From NCBI RefSeq assembly GCF_027912515.1, contig NZ_CP115464.1, positions 1,674,001 through 1,738,000 on the forward strand: a stretch of DNA of 64,000 nucleotides, written 5' to 3'. The stretch comes from Brevundimonas sp. NIBR10 (GTDB taxonomy: Bacteria > Pseudomonadota > Alphaproteobacteria > Caulobacterales > Caulobacteraceae). The notes under the pieces were generated by a model. It searched no databases. It saw nothing but the letters and a program-made list of their open reading frames with translations, and was not told the origin of the DNA. Each line of letters begins with the position of its first letter. The first letter of the stretch is position 1. Shown piece after piece: positions 1 to 8,837 of this stretch. Both the position numbers and the translations under genes were made by a program.

Positions 1-554
1 TCGACCTTGGCCGTATTGACCACCGCGCCCACGCCGGTCGTCACGCCGCACCCGACGTAGCAGGCGCTCGCGAACGGCGCGTCCTTGCGGATCTTGGCCA
101 GGGCGATCTCGGGCAGGACCGTATAGTTCGAGAAGGTCGAACAACCCATGTAGTGGGCGATCGCCTGTCCCTTGTAGCTGAAGCGTGACGTGCCGTCGGG
201 CATCATCCCCTTGCCCTGGGTGGCGCGGATGGCCGTACACAGGTTGGTCTTGCGGCTGAGGCAGGATTTACACTGGCGGCACTCCGGCGTGTACAGCGGG
301 ATCACGTGATCGCCGACCGCCACGCTCGTCACGCCCGGCCCCACCTCGACCACCACGCCCGCGCCTTCATGGCCCAGGATGCTTGGGAAGATGCCCTCGG
401 AATCGAGCCCGTCCAGCGTGTAGGCGTCGGTGTGACAGATGCCCGTCGCCTTGATCTCGACCAGCACCTCGCCGGCGCGCGGCCCTTCCAGATCGACCTC
501 GACGATCTCGAGCGGACGTTTGGCCTCGAAGGCGACGGCGGCGCGGGTTTTCAT
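1..554 (-). CDS. adhC: S-(hydroxymethyl)glutathione dehydrogenase (class III alcohol dehydrogenase), 3' part outside the window
   Basis: This enzyme oxidises S-hydroxymethylglutathione (formaldehyde bound to glutathione) with NAD and also reduces S-nitrosoglutathione. The first 184 or so residues are visible; the rest lies beyond the left edge. The catalytic zinc ligand Cys40 ([12 protein letters not shown]), the GHE pair at 61-63, and the four structural-zinc cysteines at about 92, 95, 98 and 106 are all present and spaced as in the family. The ATG at 554 opens directly into the conserved N-terminus. The gene runs divergently from the sirtuin gene, with about 100 bases between them. Identity is firm; the class III assignment rests on the CHTD motif and the [14 protein letters not shown] stretch. 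Confidence 0.93.
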   Translation of the reverse strand, partial: MKTRAAVAFEAKRPLEIVEVDLEGPRAGEVLVEIKATGICHTDAYTLDGLDSEGIFPSILGHEGAGVVVEVGPGVTSVAVGDHVIPLYTPECRQCKSCLSRKTNLCTAIRATQGKGMMPDGTSRFSYKGQAIAHYMGCSTFSNYTVLPEIALAKIRKDAPFASACYVGCGVTTGVGAVVNTAKV

Positions 555-654
555 GGGCGATCCTCGTGTGACTCGGGCCTCTTGTAGCGAGCCGTGAGCC
601 GGGTCGAAAGAACCGGCGCTAGAAACCGTCACAGTCGGACGCGATGACGGTCTC

Positions 655-1365
655 ATGACCCATCGCAATATCGTTGTTCTGACCGGTGCCGGCATCTCGG
701 CAGAATCGGGCGTGCCCACCTTTAGGGGTGCCGACGGCCTGTGGGAGGGCCACCGGTTCGAGGATGTGGCGACGCCTGAAGCCTTCGCGCGCGATCCAGA
801 GCTGGTCCAGCGGTTCTACAATCTCCGCCGCGCCGCCCTTTCGACGGTCCAGCCCAACGCCGCCCACCATGCCCTGGCCGAGCTCGCCGCGCGGTGGGAG
901 GGGGACTTCCTGCTGGTGACCCAGAACGTCGACGATCTGCACGACCGGGCCCACGCCGACCCACTGCCCGGCATGGGGTTCGAGCTGATCCACATGCATG
1001 GCGAGTTGCTGAAGGGACGCTGCACCCGCACGGGCCTGGTTAGCGACTGGCCCGGCGACATGGCCGCCCACGAGCCCTCGCCCGATCACCCTGATGGCTG
1101 GATGCGGCCGCACATCGTCTGGTTCGGTGAAATGCCGCTGCACATGGACCGGATCGAGCGGGCGCTGGCCGCCTGCGACCTGTTCGTCTCGATCGGGACG
1201 TCTGGCGCGGTCTATCCAGCGGCGGGGTTCGTCGATCTGGCGCGCAGGGCCGGCGCGCGGACGGTCGAAATCAACCTGGAACCCAGCCTCGGGGCTGGGC
1301 TGTTCGACGAGGGTCTTTATGGGCCGGCGACGGAGGTCGTGCCGGGATTTTTCGCAGCGCTCTAG
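655..1365 (+). CDS. cobB: NAD-dependent protein deacylase, CobB-type sirtuin lacking the zinc cysteines
   Basis: Sirtuins remove acyl groups from lysine using NAD. The 236-residue protein shows the NAD-binding GAGISAESG (11-19), TQNVDDLH (89-96), the catalytic His115 in HMHGE, and [12 protein letters not shown] near residue 200. Tyr55 and Arg58 match the Tyr/Arg pair of class III sirtuins that favours succinyl- or malonyl-lysine. The usual zinc cluster is degenerate: only Cys123 remains, and the CxxC pair found in E. coli CobB is replaced by a cysteine-free stretch (about 130-150). The gene converges on the methyltransferase gene and their stop codons overlap. Whether it is active without zinc cannot be told from sequence. 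Confidence 0.88.
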   Translation: MTHRNIVVLTGAGISAESGVPTFRGADGLWEGHRFEDVATPEAFARDPELVQRFYNLRRAALSTVQPNAAHHALAELAARWEGDFLLVTQNVDDLHDRAHADPLPGMGFELIHMHGELLKGRCTRTGLVSDWPGDMAAHEPSPDHPDGWMRPHIVWFGEMPLHMDRIERALAACDLFVSIGTSGAVYPAAGFVDLARRAGARTVEINLEPSLGAGLFDEGLYGPATEVVPGFFAAL

Positions 1366-2126
1366 TCTTTCCCGGCCTTTTCGCGCGCCAGCCGTTCCAG
1401 CACCCTGCCGCGTCCCTTCGAGAGCGCCGTGATCACCCCACGGAAGGTCGCCACCTCCTGCGCCGAAAACGCGGCCCGGCCCAGCATGACGCGCAGGTTC
1501 TGGCTCATGGAGCGGAACTTCTCGGGCGGATGGAAGAAGCCGGCGGCGTCGAGTTCCTTCTCCAGATGCTCGTACATCCCCAGGGTCAGCGCACCGTCCG
1601 CCGGAGGATCGCCCTCGCGGAAGTTCGGCGGTGGGGCGTCCAGAACGAGCGTGCGCCACTCATATGCGTTGATCGCCACCGCTTGGGCCAGGTTCAGGCT
1701 CTGATGCCGGGGGTCGATGGGGATGGTGACGATGCCGTGGCACAGGGCGATGTCGGTGGTCTCCAGCCCCGCCCGCTCGGCCCCGAACAGCAGGCCGATC
1801 TCCAAACCCGAGGCCCGGTCGTCGTACAGGACCCGCGACGCTTCACGCGGGGTGCGCACCGGCTGGCGGGTCTCGCGCGGGCGGGCCGTGGTGGCGAAGA
1901 CGGTGTTCAGGTCGGCGACGGCATCGGCGACACCTTCGAACACCTGTGCCCCTTCTAGCACCCAGTCCGCTCCCGATGCGGTGGCCCAAGCGCGTTCCTG
2001 AGGCCAGCCGTCGCGCGGGCTGACCAGCCGCAGTCGGTCCAGCCCGAAATTGGCCATCACCCGCGCCACCGCGCCGATGTTCTCAGCCATCTGGGGCCGG
2101 TCGAGGATGATGATCGGTGGGGTCAC
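1362..2126 (-). CDS. trmJ: tRNA (cytidine/uridine-2'-O)-methyltransferase, TrmJ/SpoU family
   Basis: SPOUT-class enzyme that uses S-adenosylmethionine to methylate a ribose 2'-OH, in TrmJ normally at position 32 of tRNA. All three SPOUT motifs are visible in 254 residues: [14 protein letters not shown] (15-28), [15 protein letters not shown] (111-125) and [18 protein letters not shown] (135-152), which form the knotted cofactor site. The start is a GTG that overlaps the stop of the upstream sulfotransferase gene (GTGA, 2123-2126), so the two are probably translationally coupled. The C-terminal 90 residues are the TrmJ-type extension. Family is certain; the exact tRNA target is inferred. Confidence 0.88.
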   Translation of the reverse strand: MTPPIIILDRPQMAENIGAVARVMANFGLDRLRLVSPRDGWPQERAWATASGADWVLEGAQVFEGVADAVADLNTVFATTARPRETRQPVRTPREASRVLYDDRASGLEIGLLFGAERAGLETTDIALCHGIVTIPIDPRHQSLNLAQAVAINAYEWRTLVLDAPPPNFREGDPPADGALTLGMYEHLEKELDAAGFFHPPEKFRSMSQNLRVMLGRAAFSAQEVATFRGVITALSKGRGRVLERLAREKAGKD

Positions 2127-3559
2127 GCCAGCGCCGCCCTCAACGCCCCCAGATGCGCCTCATAGTTCCGCCACCGCCCCGACGACTTGCGATACAGCGG
2201 CTGGCGGATCTGCCAGACGCTGGCGGTGCGCACCGCCCCGCCGGCCTTGTGGAAGTCCAGCACGGCCTCCTCCCAATCCAGACCAAGGTGGGCCAGCACC
2301 CGTTCGATCTGGGGCCTCGGATCGGCGACCAGGGCGTCGTAGTCGACGGTCAGGATGTCCGGATACAGTGCCTTCCAGTGCGCCATCAGCCGATCGTGCT
2401 GTTTCAGCCAGTGGGCGATGTCGGACAGGTCCGTCGCATGGGCCATCGACCGGTCCAGATGCAGGAACAGGTTGGACAGACAGACGTCCATGGGATCGCG
2501 CACTGTGTGGATGATCCGCGCATCCGGGAACATCGCCTTGATCAGCCCGACGTGCAGGAAGTTGTCGGGCCGCTTGTCCGTGACCAGCCCGTCTCCCGGC
2601 CGCGCGGCCCGCAGGCCCTCCAGATAAGTCTCTCTCCATCCCTGGACCGTTTCCGTGGATGCCTCCGCCACGGCCTCCGGATAGGGCGCGATCCCCGCCA
2701 CCACACGCGGCAGCAAGGCCAGTTCGCCGCCCGAGATCACCCCGGAGTGGGCGGCCAGAATACGCTCGACCAGGGTCGATCCCGACCGGAACATCCCCAG
2801 GATGAAGACCGGCGTACCCGTCGAACCGACGGCCTCGGCCGGGGCCGCGTAGGTCGCGACCGACCGGTCGACGAAGGCTTCCTGCGCCGCCCGGTTGTAG
2901 CGGGCTCCCGTCGCCGCACGGCTGGCGGCATTGGCGTCGGCATAGGCGGCGAAGGCCTCGTCGTAGGCCTCGACCTCGTCCAGTGCCCGACCGAGTGCGA
3001 AGCCGAGCTCGGCCCGGTCAGCCGGACTTGCGCCAGGTGCCGACATCGCCGCCCGAAGTTGCCCGATCAAGGGATCGGCCGCGTCAGTGAACCGTGTCGC
3101 ATTGGCCAGCCGCGCCAGGGCAAGCGGTGCCTCGGGCGGCGAGGCGACGGCCAGCGCGCGGGCGTAGGCCGCCCGCGCCGCATCCCGCTCGCCCTTGTCC
3201 TCATGCAGATTGCCGAGATTCAGCAGGGCGGACAGATAGTCCGGGTCAATCGCCAGCGCCCGATCCAGTTCGAGTTGCGCCGCCTCGGCCTGACCCAGGT
3301 CGTCGGAATAGATCACCGCCCGGTTCAGATGGACCTCCTCCGGGCCCCGGATGCGGCGATCCAGCGCCTGCTGATACGACGCCAGAGCCTGGGCCGGCCG
3401 CCCGGCCTGCCGCTGCATCAGGGCCAGGTTGAACCAGGTGTCGGGCAGGTCCGGCTGGATCGCCAGCAGGGCGGCATAGGCGTCGGCCGCCTCGCCCGCC
3501 CGTCCGGCCGCGCGGTGGCCTTGCGCCTCCCGCAACAGGATTTCGGCTTCTGCGCTCAA
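2123..3559 (-). CDS. TPR-containing sulfotransferase family protein
   Basis: The N-terminal half (about residues 1-215) is a run of degenerate tetratricopeptide repeats, for example around 24-56 and 107-140. The C-terminal half is a sulfotransferase fold: FILGMFRSGSTLVERIL (252-268) is the 5'-phosphosulfate-binding loop for PAPS, and IHTVRDPMDVCLSNLF (about 350) the 3'-phosphate site. Proteins of this architecture are common in alphaproteobacteria and their acceptors are mostly unknown. There is no signal peptide, so it should act in the cytoplasm. It ends in a GTGA overlap with trmJ, and starts 5 bases after the nuclease gene stop on the same strand, suggesting a three-gene unit. Confidence 0.85.
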   Translation of the reverse strand: MSAEAEILLREAQGHRAAGRAGEAADAYAALLAIQPDLPDTWFNLALMQRQAGRPAQALASYQQALDRRIRGPEEVHLNRAVIYSDDLGQAEAAQLELDRALAIDPDYLSALLNLGNLHEDKGERDAARAAYARALAVASPPEAPLALARLANATRFTDAADPLIGQLRAAMSAPGASPADRAELGFALGRALDEVEAYDEAFAAYADANAASRAATGARYNRAAQEAFVDRSVATYAAPAEAVGSTGTPVFILGMFRSGSTLVERILAAHSGVISGGELALLPRVVAGIAPYPEAVAEASTETVQGWRETYLEGLRAARPGDGLVTDKRPDNFLHVGLIKAMFPDARIIHTVRDPMDVCLSNLFLHLDRSMAHATDLSDIAHWLKQHDRLMAHWKALYPDILTVDYDALVADPRPQIERVLAHLGLDWEEAVLDFHKAGGAVRTASVWQIRQPLYRKSSGRWRNYEAHLGALRAALA

Positions 3560-3563
3560 CCGA

Positions 3564-4595
3564 TCAGTCCTCGCCGATCATGGAGATCCACGGATCGGCC
3601 GTCCCCGCCTCGACCTCGGCGACCTTGACGGCGGGCCAGCCGATGGAGGCCTCGCCCGACGCGGCCCAGGCCGCCACCAGCATGTCGCGCAGTTCCGCCG
3701 CGCCGGCACTCAGCCGCTGGTTGACGAACTCGGCGCCGCGCGGATCGGTCTCGACGAACACGCCGGCCTTCTCCAGCCGATAGAAGGGGATCACCGTGCC
3801 GAGCGTGCTCTTCATATATCCGACGACGCGGGCCTTCATCTGGAACGGCTCGGTTGCCGGTGCCGACATGGCCGCCTCGACCTGGTCCAGACGCGCGACC
3901 CGGCGCGTGAAGGCGCCCTCGAACAGGCTATGGGTCTGGCGCGAGTTGGTGAAGCCCTCGGGGTTCGGGAACGGCCCCCAGCCATTGTAGTGGATCGACA
4001 GGTGATGCGGTTGCGATCCGTCCCCGACATAGTGGGACAGCACCCCGATGTCGCGCAGCGTCAGGGCCTCGCGCCGTACCCGGTCCTCGCGATACCAGGC
4101 GCGCCTGGCCGGATCGGTCTCGCGCTGCTCCATGGCGTAGACGACGCGCCAGCCGGCCAGATCGCGCACCACCTGCTGCCAGCCGTCCATGATCGCATAG
4201 GGCAGATAGCCCGCGTCATTGACCTTGATCCCGGCGGCCAGAAGCTGCGCGTCATATTCGGACTTCAGCTCGGGCAGGGCGTCGATCGACATCCCAGCCG
4301 CGTTCATCACATGACCATTGTCGTCCAGATCGACGAAATGCGCCGTGTCGCGTTCCCGGTCGTGCGGCTGGCCCGCGCCCTTCCAGCGATCGGGCTCGCG
4401 CGACAGTTCGCCGACGTCGGCGATATTGCCGGGATCGCGCAGAAAGGCGGGCAGGGTCTCGGGCAGGGCCCGCATCGCCGCCACCCCGATCAGCCGGTGC
4501 CCGGTCGACCCCCAGGCCGAGACCTGCACGGCCGATCCGGCCAGGACCGCGACGCAGGCGGTGGCGAGGGCGAGGCGTTTCGTCAGGCGTTTCAT
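3564..4595 (-). CDS. Secreted S1/P1-type zinc nuclease
   Basis: S1/P1 nucleases are trinuclear-zinc enzymes that cut single-stranded nucleic acid and remove 3'-phosphates. A signal peptide (residues 1-27) ends VSA, so cleavage would expose Trp28, the N-terminal residue that coordinates zinc in this family. Other ligands line up: His33 (GHR), Asp69 (EPDRW), His86 (HFVDLD), His188 and Asp192 with His197/198 in HYVGDGSQPHH, and His222. The last ligand position, normally Asp in HxxxD, reads Glu226 (HSLFE). At 343 residues it is longer than the fungal enzymes. Probably periplasmic or secreted, for nucleic-acid scavenging. Start ATG at 4595 fits the signal peptide. Confidence 0.85.
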   Translation of the reverse strand: MKRLTKRLALATACVAVLAGSAVQVSAWGSTGHRLIGVAAMRALPETLPAFLRDPGNIADVGELSREPDRWKGAGQPHDRERDTAHFVDLDDNGHVMNAAGMSIDALPELKSEYDAQLLAAGIKVNDAGYLPYAIMDGWQQVVRDLAGWRVVYAMEQRETDPARRAWYREDRVRREALTLRDIGVLSHYVGDGSQPHHLSIHYNGWGPFPNPEGFTNSRQTHSLFEGAFTRRVARLDQVEAAMSAPATEPFQMKARVVGYMKSTLGTVIPFYRLEKAGVFVETDPRGAEFVNQRLSAGAAELRDMLVAAWAASGEASIGWPAVKVAEVEAGTADPWISMIGED

Positions 4596-4748
4596 GGCGA
4601 CCGTCCGGGGAGGTGAGGTGTGGTCTGCGCGGTTAAAACCATGCCGCGACGCCGTCTATCGGTTTCTTGCACGCCGGGGTTCGCACCGCCGCTTGACGGT
4701 TCGGGGGCCGCCGATCAAACCGGACCAAAGTCCTTCCGGAAACGTCTC

Positions 4749-6107
4749 ATGCTGAACCTCCGTACGCTCCTCGTCGCAGGCCTCGTCGCCGCCTTCGCCA
4801 CGGCGGGTCAGGCGCAGGAGGCCTGGACGGTCAAGCCGGCCTGGGTCAGCGCCCACGAGAATTTCCTCGCCTCCCCCGCCCTGCGCGGCCGGGGCAGCGC
4901 GACCCCGGACGAGGTCGTCGCTGCCACCTATGTCGCCTCGGTCTTCGAACGCTACGGCCTGACGCCCGCCCCCGACATGGCCGGCTTCTTGCAGACCGCG
5001 CCCCTGACCAGGTCCACCCCCAGCGGCCATGCCATCCTGACGGTCGGCGGCGTGGCGGTCGCGCAAGGGGAGGGCCTGTCGATCCTGTCGGCCTCGGGCC
5101 AGCGGATCGAGGGTTCGGTCGCTACCGGTTCGGATGCGGCAGCCATGCCCAGGGCCGACATCGTCCTGGTCGCCCCGCCGGAGGGGCCGGGCTTCCGTCC
5201 CCTGATGGGCGCGGCGCGGGCGGCGGGTGCCAAGGTCATCGTCCTGCGTGAGACCGACACCCTGAAACAGGCGGCCGCACGCTCGCGCCCACGCCCCGGC
5301 TACACCCTGGTCGGCGAGGAGCCGGGTATGCGTCCTGACATCCTGGTCCTGAGCGCTGATGCCTTCGACCGCCTCGCCGCCGCGACCGGACCCGCCGTCC
5401 TCGATCCCGGCACGCCGACGATCGAGGAGGCCTCGACCGTCAACGCCATCGGCTGGCTGGAGGGCTCCGACCCCACCGCCGGCGTCGTCATGATCTCGGC
5501 CCACCTCGACCACCTCGGTGTCGTGGACGGCGTCCTGATGCCGGGTGCCAATGACGACGCCTCGGGCACGGCGGCGGTGATGGAACTGGCCCACGCCCTG
5601 GCCGCTGGCCCCCAACCCAAACGCAGCATCCTGTTCGTCGCCTATGGCGCCGAGGAGATCGGCCTGCTGGGCTCACAGTTTTTCGGCGAACACCCGCCCG
5701 TGCCGCTCGATCGGATCGTCGCCAATCTCGAGATCGAGATGATCGGCAAGCAGGACCCCAACCTGCCCGCCGGCGTCATGATGATGACCGGCTTCGACCG
5801 CTCCGATTTCGGCCCGCTGATGAAGGCGCGCGGGGCCCTGGTCACGGCCGATCCCTATCTGGAGCAGCAGTTCTTCCAGCGGTCCGACAACTACGCCCTG
5901 GCCCTGAAAGGCATCGTCGCCCACACCATCTCCGGCTGGGCCACCATCCCGACCTACCACTCGGCTGAGGACACGATCGCCAACCTCGACATCGGTTTCA
6001 TGACCGCCGCCATCCAGTCCCTCGTCGAGCCCCTGCGCTCCTTGGCCGACGGTGCATTCACCCCGCAATGGGCCGAGGGCGGGCGGCCGGTCGCCGGCGC
6101 GCGATAA
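4749..6107 (+). CDS. Secreted M28-family zinc aminopeptidase
   Basis: M28 peptidases are two-zinc exopeptidases. The protein has 452 residues from the ATG at 4749, chosen because it starts a clean signal peptide ending GQAQ (about residue 23); an in-frame ATG 129 bases upstream would add an unlikely leader. A PA-type insert precedes the catalytic part. Zinc and catalytic residues are visible: His252/Asp254 in AHLDHLG, Asp269 in GANDDASG, Glu302-Glu303 in AEEIGLLGS, Glu330 in LEIEMIG and a late His in TYHSAEDT. It would act in the periplasm or outside the cell. It diverges from the nuclease gene. Confidence 0.9.
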   Translation: MLNLRTLLVAGLVAAFATAGQAQEAWTVKPAWVSAHENFLASPALRGRGSATPDEVVAATYVASVFERYGLTPAPDMAGFLQTAPLTRSTPSGHAILTVGGVAVAQGEGLSILSASGQRIEGSVATGSDAAAMPRADIVLVAPPEGPGFRPLMGAARAAGAKVIVLRETDTLKQAAARSRPRPGYTLVGEEPGMRPDILVLSADAFDRLAAATGPAVLDPGTPTIEEASTVNAIGWLEGSDPTAGVVMISAHLDHLGVVDGVLMPGANDDASGTAAVMELAHALAAGPQPKRSILFVAYGAEEIGLLGSQFFGEHPPVPLDRIVANLEIEMIGKQDPNLPAGVMMMTGFDRSDFGPLMKARGALVTADPYLEQQFFQRSDNYALALKGIVAHTISGWATIPTYHSAEDTIANLDIGFMTAAIQSLVEPLRSLADGAFTPQWAEGGRPVAGAR

Positions 6108-6123
6108 GGCGTCTCGATCCGGA

Positions 6124-6579
6124 TCAGAAGCGATCGAGCTTGTGGGGCGCGGCCTTCAATTCGCCGATGATGAATCGCGAAAACTCCAGGTTCCGGTTCC
6201 GGGTCAGCATGCCGCTGAGGGTTCGATACCCCCGGGCGTCCTTCACAAGGCGTCCTGCTTCCACCAGCGCCTTGAGACGGCGCCGCACCGTTTCTCGCGG
6301 CAGTCCCGTCGAATCGGCTATGGAACGTCCGCTCGTCGGCTGATGCAGGTGGTCGGGGAGCGAATGAGTTTTGAGCGCCTCCAGCAGTTCCGGATCGCGG
6401 AGGTGTTTGCCGGCGCTCGCGGCGGCGACCGTCAGGATGACGAGGATGGTTTCCACGTCGTCGCCCTCGAAACAGTCATGCGCCTTTCGCACCAGACGCA
6501 GAAGGATTTCTATCGCCGAAATCGCCTGCGCGCGCTCCGTAAGCGCAATAACCGTCGGATCATCCTGGTTCGCCTGCAC
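6124..6579 (-). CDS. Winged-helix (IclR/Crp-like HTH) regulatory protein
   Basis: The C-terminal half holds a winged helix: SGRSIADSTGLPRETVRRRL is the helix-turn-helix, followed by a wing (RLVKDARGYRTL). The N-terminal half is helical and not recognised. I place the start at GTG 6579, which has a GGGGAG-type ribosome site upstream; a TTG at 6651 would give 175 rather than 151 residues. It is the last gene of a probable three-gene minus-strand unit (7303 to 6124). The target is unknown; it may regulate its own operon. Confidence 0.62.
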   Translation of the reverse strand: MQANQDDPTVIALTERAQAISAIEILLRLVRKAHDCFEGDDVETILVILTVAAASAGKHLRDPELLEALKTHSLPDHLHQPTSGRSIADSTGLPRETVRRRLKALVEAGRLVKDARGYRTLSGMLTRNRNLEFSRFIIGELKAAPHKLDRF

Positions 6580-6713
6580 CGGACCTCGCTCCCCATTTTT
6601 GGGAGACAGGGTGCTCGAATTGCGCGCTCGCGACCAGCGCCTCGTCGGCAACCGCGCTCAGCGGAGGCGGCAGATGTCCTTGCGCGCTGAGGACGGCCTT
6701 GTCGAGGCAGGCT

Positions 6714-7028
6714 TCACTGGCATCCGAGCGAACCTGCCGGTTGTCGCGGCGGTCTGCCGGTTTTCGCCGTATAGGCCTCGCGCAGGAGGGTCGCCTGGAC
6801 GGCATCGACCTGACCCGGCATCATCCGACTGTCGGTGACGGCATCGTTCAGTCGTTCCGCCAGCCATTCTCCCATCGCCGCATTGGCGTCCGCAAAGGCT
6901 AAGGCGAGCCTTTCCCGATCGCCGCACGGCTCGGGTCTGAGTTGCTGGTGGAACCAGACGACTTCCTTCAGGGTGTCGACGCGGCCCCGGATCATGGCCT
7001 GACGCGAGGCTGCGTCTCGGGACGTCAT
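6714..7028 (-). CDS. Small hypothetical protein, middle gene of a three-gene unit
   Basis: A 104-residue, largely helical protein with no motif I recognise. Its ATG overlaps the stop of the upstream gene (ATGA at 7025-7028), which strongly suggests it is translated and coupled. It contains one cysteine near the C-terminus and a tryptophan-containing segment (VVWFHQQLRPEP, about 22-33). No signal peptide or membrane segment. The next gene downstream encodes a winged-helix protein, so the unit may be a small regulatory operon, but this is inference only. Confidence 0.6.
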   Translation of the reverse strand: MTSRDAASRQAMIRGRVDTLKEVVWFHQQLRPEPCGDRERLALAFADANAAMGEWLAERLNDAVTDSRMMPGQVDAVQATLLREAYTAKTGRPPRQPAGSLGCQ

Positions 7029-7303
7029 GACAGGCTCGCCTGACGAGTTTGAGGCAAGGTCGAGGCTTCTTCGGTCAGGCTGTCAATATAGGCGCGAACC
7101 ACCGCATCTGCGCCTGCCGGCGTGGGACTGTCGGTGTTGCGGCACTCCTGCCGCAGACGGTCGGCCTCGATGGACAGGGCCTGGAGGACATCGGCCATGT
7201 CACCAGACGAACGCCCGCCGATGGCCCGGCTGAGCCCGAGCACGATCGATCGCAAGGCGGCCAGATCGATTGAAATCGCCTGCAGGTGACTGTCGTGTTC
7301 CAT
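7025..7303 (-). CDS. Small hypothetical helical protein, first gene of a three-gene unit
   Basis: A 92-residue protein, helical throughout, with heptad-like spacing in the first 60 residues (LQAISIDLAALRSIVLGLSR). The ATG at 7303 is preferred over an upstream start that would add 33 low-complexity residues. The stop overlaps the next start in an ATGA junction. No known domain is visible. Its position suggests a common transcript with the two genes that follow. Confidence 0.58.
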   Translation of the reverse strand: MEHDSHLQAISIDLAALRSIVLGLSRAIGGRSSGDMADVLQALSIEADRLRQECRNTDSPTPAGADAVVRAYIDSLTEEASTLPQTRQASLS

Positions 7304-7408
7304 AGTGCGCCCCGATGATCGGGGGCCGCTCCTAGTGGGTGGACCTTCGAAAAACCACGGGCCAGTGACCCATTTCGGGTCACTTGAGCCTGACCTCGGC
7401 ACCAGGCC

Positions 7409-7996
7409 TCAGCCGTACGGCTCCAGCGCCAGAGCCGCCTCGACCCGTCTGATCCAGGCTCGCGTCGCCGTTCGCGTCGAAAGGTCAAACCCTCCGTCGC
7501 CCGCCATCCGCGTGTAGGCGACCAGCGCGATATCCGCCAGCGTCATTCCCTCGCCGACAATCCAGTCCCGCCCCGTCAGCGCCCCCTCCAGCCGGTCCAG
7601 CGCCGCGTCGCCCCGCTGCATGATCCGCCCCTCGACCTCGGTCTTGCCCAGATACAGCCGCTGGAATCGCGCCACCGCCACATAGGGCTCGTGGCTGTAC
7701 TGCTCCCAGAACAGCCACTCCATCATCCTGGCCCGGTCATAGGCGTCGGCGGGTATCACGTCCGTGCTCTCGGCCAGATGCAGCAGGATGGCGTTCGACT
7801 GGGCCAGCGGCCTGCCGTCCTCCAATACAATGATCGGAACCTGCCCGGCGGGGCTCATCGCCAGGAATTCCGGTGTTCGGCTACCGCCCGACATGATGTC
7901 CACCTCGACCCAGCGATAATCACGCCCCACCCGGTCCAGCATCCACTTGACCTTCAAGCAGTTACCCGAACGAATGTCGCCATAGACAGTAAGCAT
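7409..7996 (-). CDS. Glutathione S-transferase family protein
   Basis: A 195-residue cytosolic GST. The N-terminal thioredoxin-like domain starts MLTVYGDIRSGNCLKVKWML, with Ser/Cys residues at positions 10-13 where the catalytic residue lies, and a GQVPIIVLEDG segment carrying the cis-proline (about 51-60) followed by LAQSNAILLHLAE, the glutathione gamma-glutamyl site. The C-terminal helical domain runs from about 85 and includes GEGMTLADIALVAYTRMA. The ATG at 7996 follows directly on a GTG (7999), either of which may be used. Substrate cannot be deduced. Confidence 0.87.
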   Translation of the reverse strand: MLTVYGDIRSGNCLKVKWMLDRVGRDYRWVEVDIMSGGSRTPEFLAMSPAGQVPIIVLEDGRPLAQSNAILLHLAESTDVIPADAYDRARMMEWLFWEQYSHEPYVAVARFQRLYLGKTEVEGRIMQRGDAALDRLEGALTGRDWIVGEGMTLADIALVAYTRMAGDGGFDLSTRTATRAWIRRVEAALALEPYG

Positions 7997-8215
7997 CACG
8001 CACCCCCGAAGGTCACAGATCGCACGAATACTGATATCGCCATCTCAAAAGATGCCATACCGCGATTCCGCTGTGCTATCGATAAGGGGGACTGATCCGT
8101 CGCAGGTGTGGACAGACCGTCGCACCGGGCCGGGTTGCCACATTCTGGACACAGGTCGAAACGACACAGCCCACGCCGCCACGGTACGGGGTCGGCGCCA
8201 CCGTGAGCCGTGTCC

Positions 8216-8836
8216 ATGCGTTTCGTCGCCGCTGCCGTCGTCGCCTTCTGTGCGTTCGCGCTCCCCGCCATGGGTGAGCCGATCGCCTATACCGAGGTTC
8301 TGGCTGCCGAACAGGCTGCCCTTCAAACCCCGGATGCGACGGTTGGTTCCAGCGGCGATGTGGCGGATGCGGGTGTCGAACTCAGCGCTGAAACCGCCCA
8401 GATGATGGCCCGCGACGGCGACTGGCGTGCCCATGCCAGCCTGTATCACGCAGGCGGAGGCGGGGCGACCGGCAACGATTCGCTCGGCTGCCGCCCGATC
8501 GCCATGCGCACCGTCGCCGTGGATCCCCGCGTCATTCCCCGCCGGACCCGCCTGTTCATCCGCGAGACGGTCGGCATGCGGATGCCCGACGGCACGCGAC
8601 ACGACGGCTACTGGTACGCCACCGACACCGGCGGCGCGATCAAGGGCCAGCGCGTCGATCTCTACACCGGCCACGGCCGCGGCTCGATGCAGCCGGCCAT
8701 GCGCTTCAACCAGCGCGCCCTGACGGTGATCGACGCGGGTCGTTTCGAAGGCTGCCCGCCTGCCTGGGGTCGCACCGTGCCGGTCATCACCCAGACGGCC
8801 CGGGCCTCGGCCCCGATCCAGATGGCCTCGAACTGA
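8216..8836 (+). CDS. Secreted 3D-domain (double-psi beta-barrel) protein, probable cell-wall enzyme
   Basis: A signal peptide (MRFVAAAVVAFCAFALPAMG) is followed by a linker and a C-terminal 3D domain, named for three conserved aspartates and shared with the barrel of lytic transglycosylase MltA. Visible motif: GCRPIAMRTVAVDPRVIP, then GYWYATDTGGAIKGQRVDLYTG (about 145-165), where Asp in ATDTGG and Asp in RVDLY are the conserved acids. It probably binds or cleaves peptidoglycan in the periplasm. The ATG at 8216 is preferred to a GTG two codons earlier. A 209-codon frame on the opposite strand (8045-8674) is judged a shadow. Confidence 0.85.
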   Translation: MRFVAAAVVAFCAFALPAMGEPIAYTEVLAAEQAALQTPDATVGSSGDVADAGVELSAETAQMMARDGDWRAHASLYHAGGGGATGNDSLGCRPIAMRTVAVDPRVIPRRTRLFIRETVGMRMPDGTRHDGYWYATDTGGAIKGQRVDLYTGHGRGSMQPAMRFNQRALTVIDAGRFEGCPPAWGRTVPVITQTARASAPIQMASN

Positions 8837-8837
8837 T

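Noticed and set aside
8045..8674. A 209-codon minus-strand frame opposite the 3D-domain gene
   Set aside because: The plus-strand gene has a signal peptide and a recognisable domain; this frame has none.
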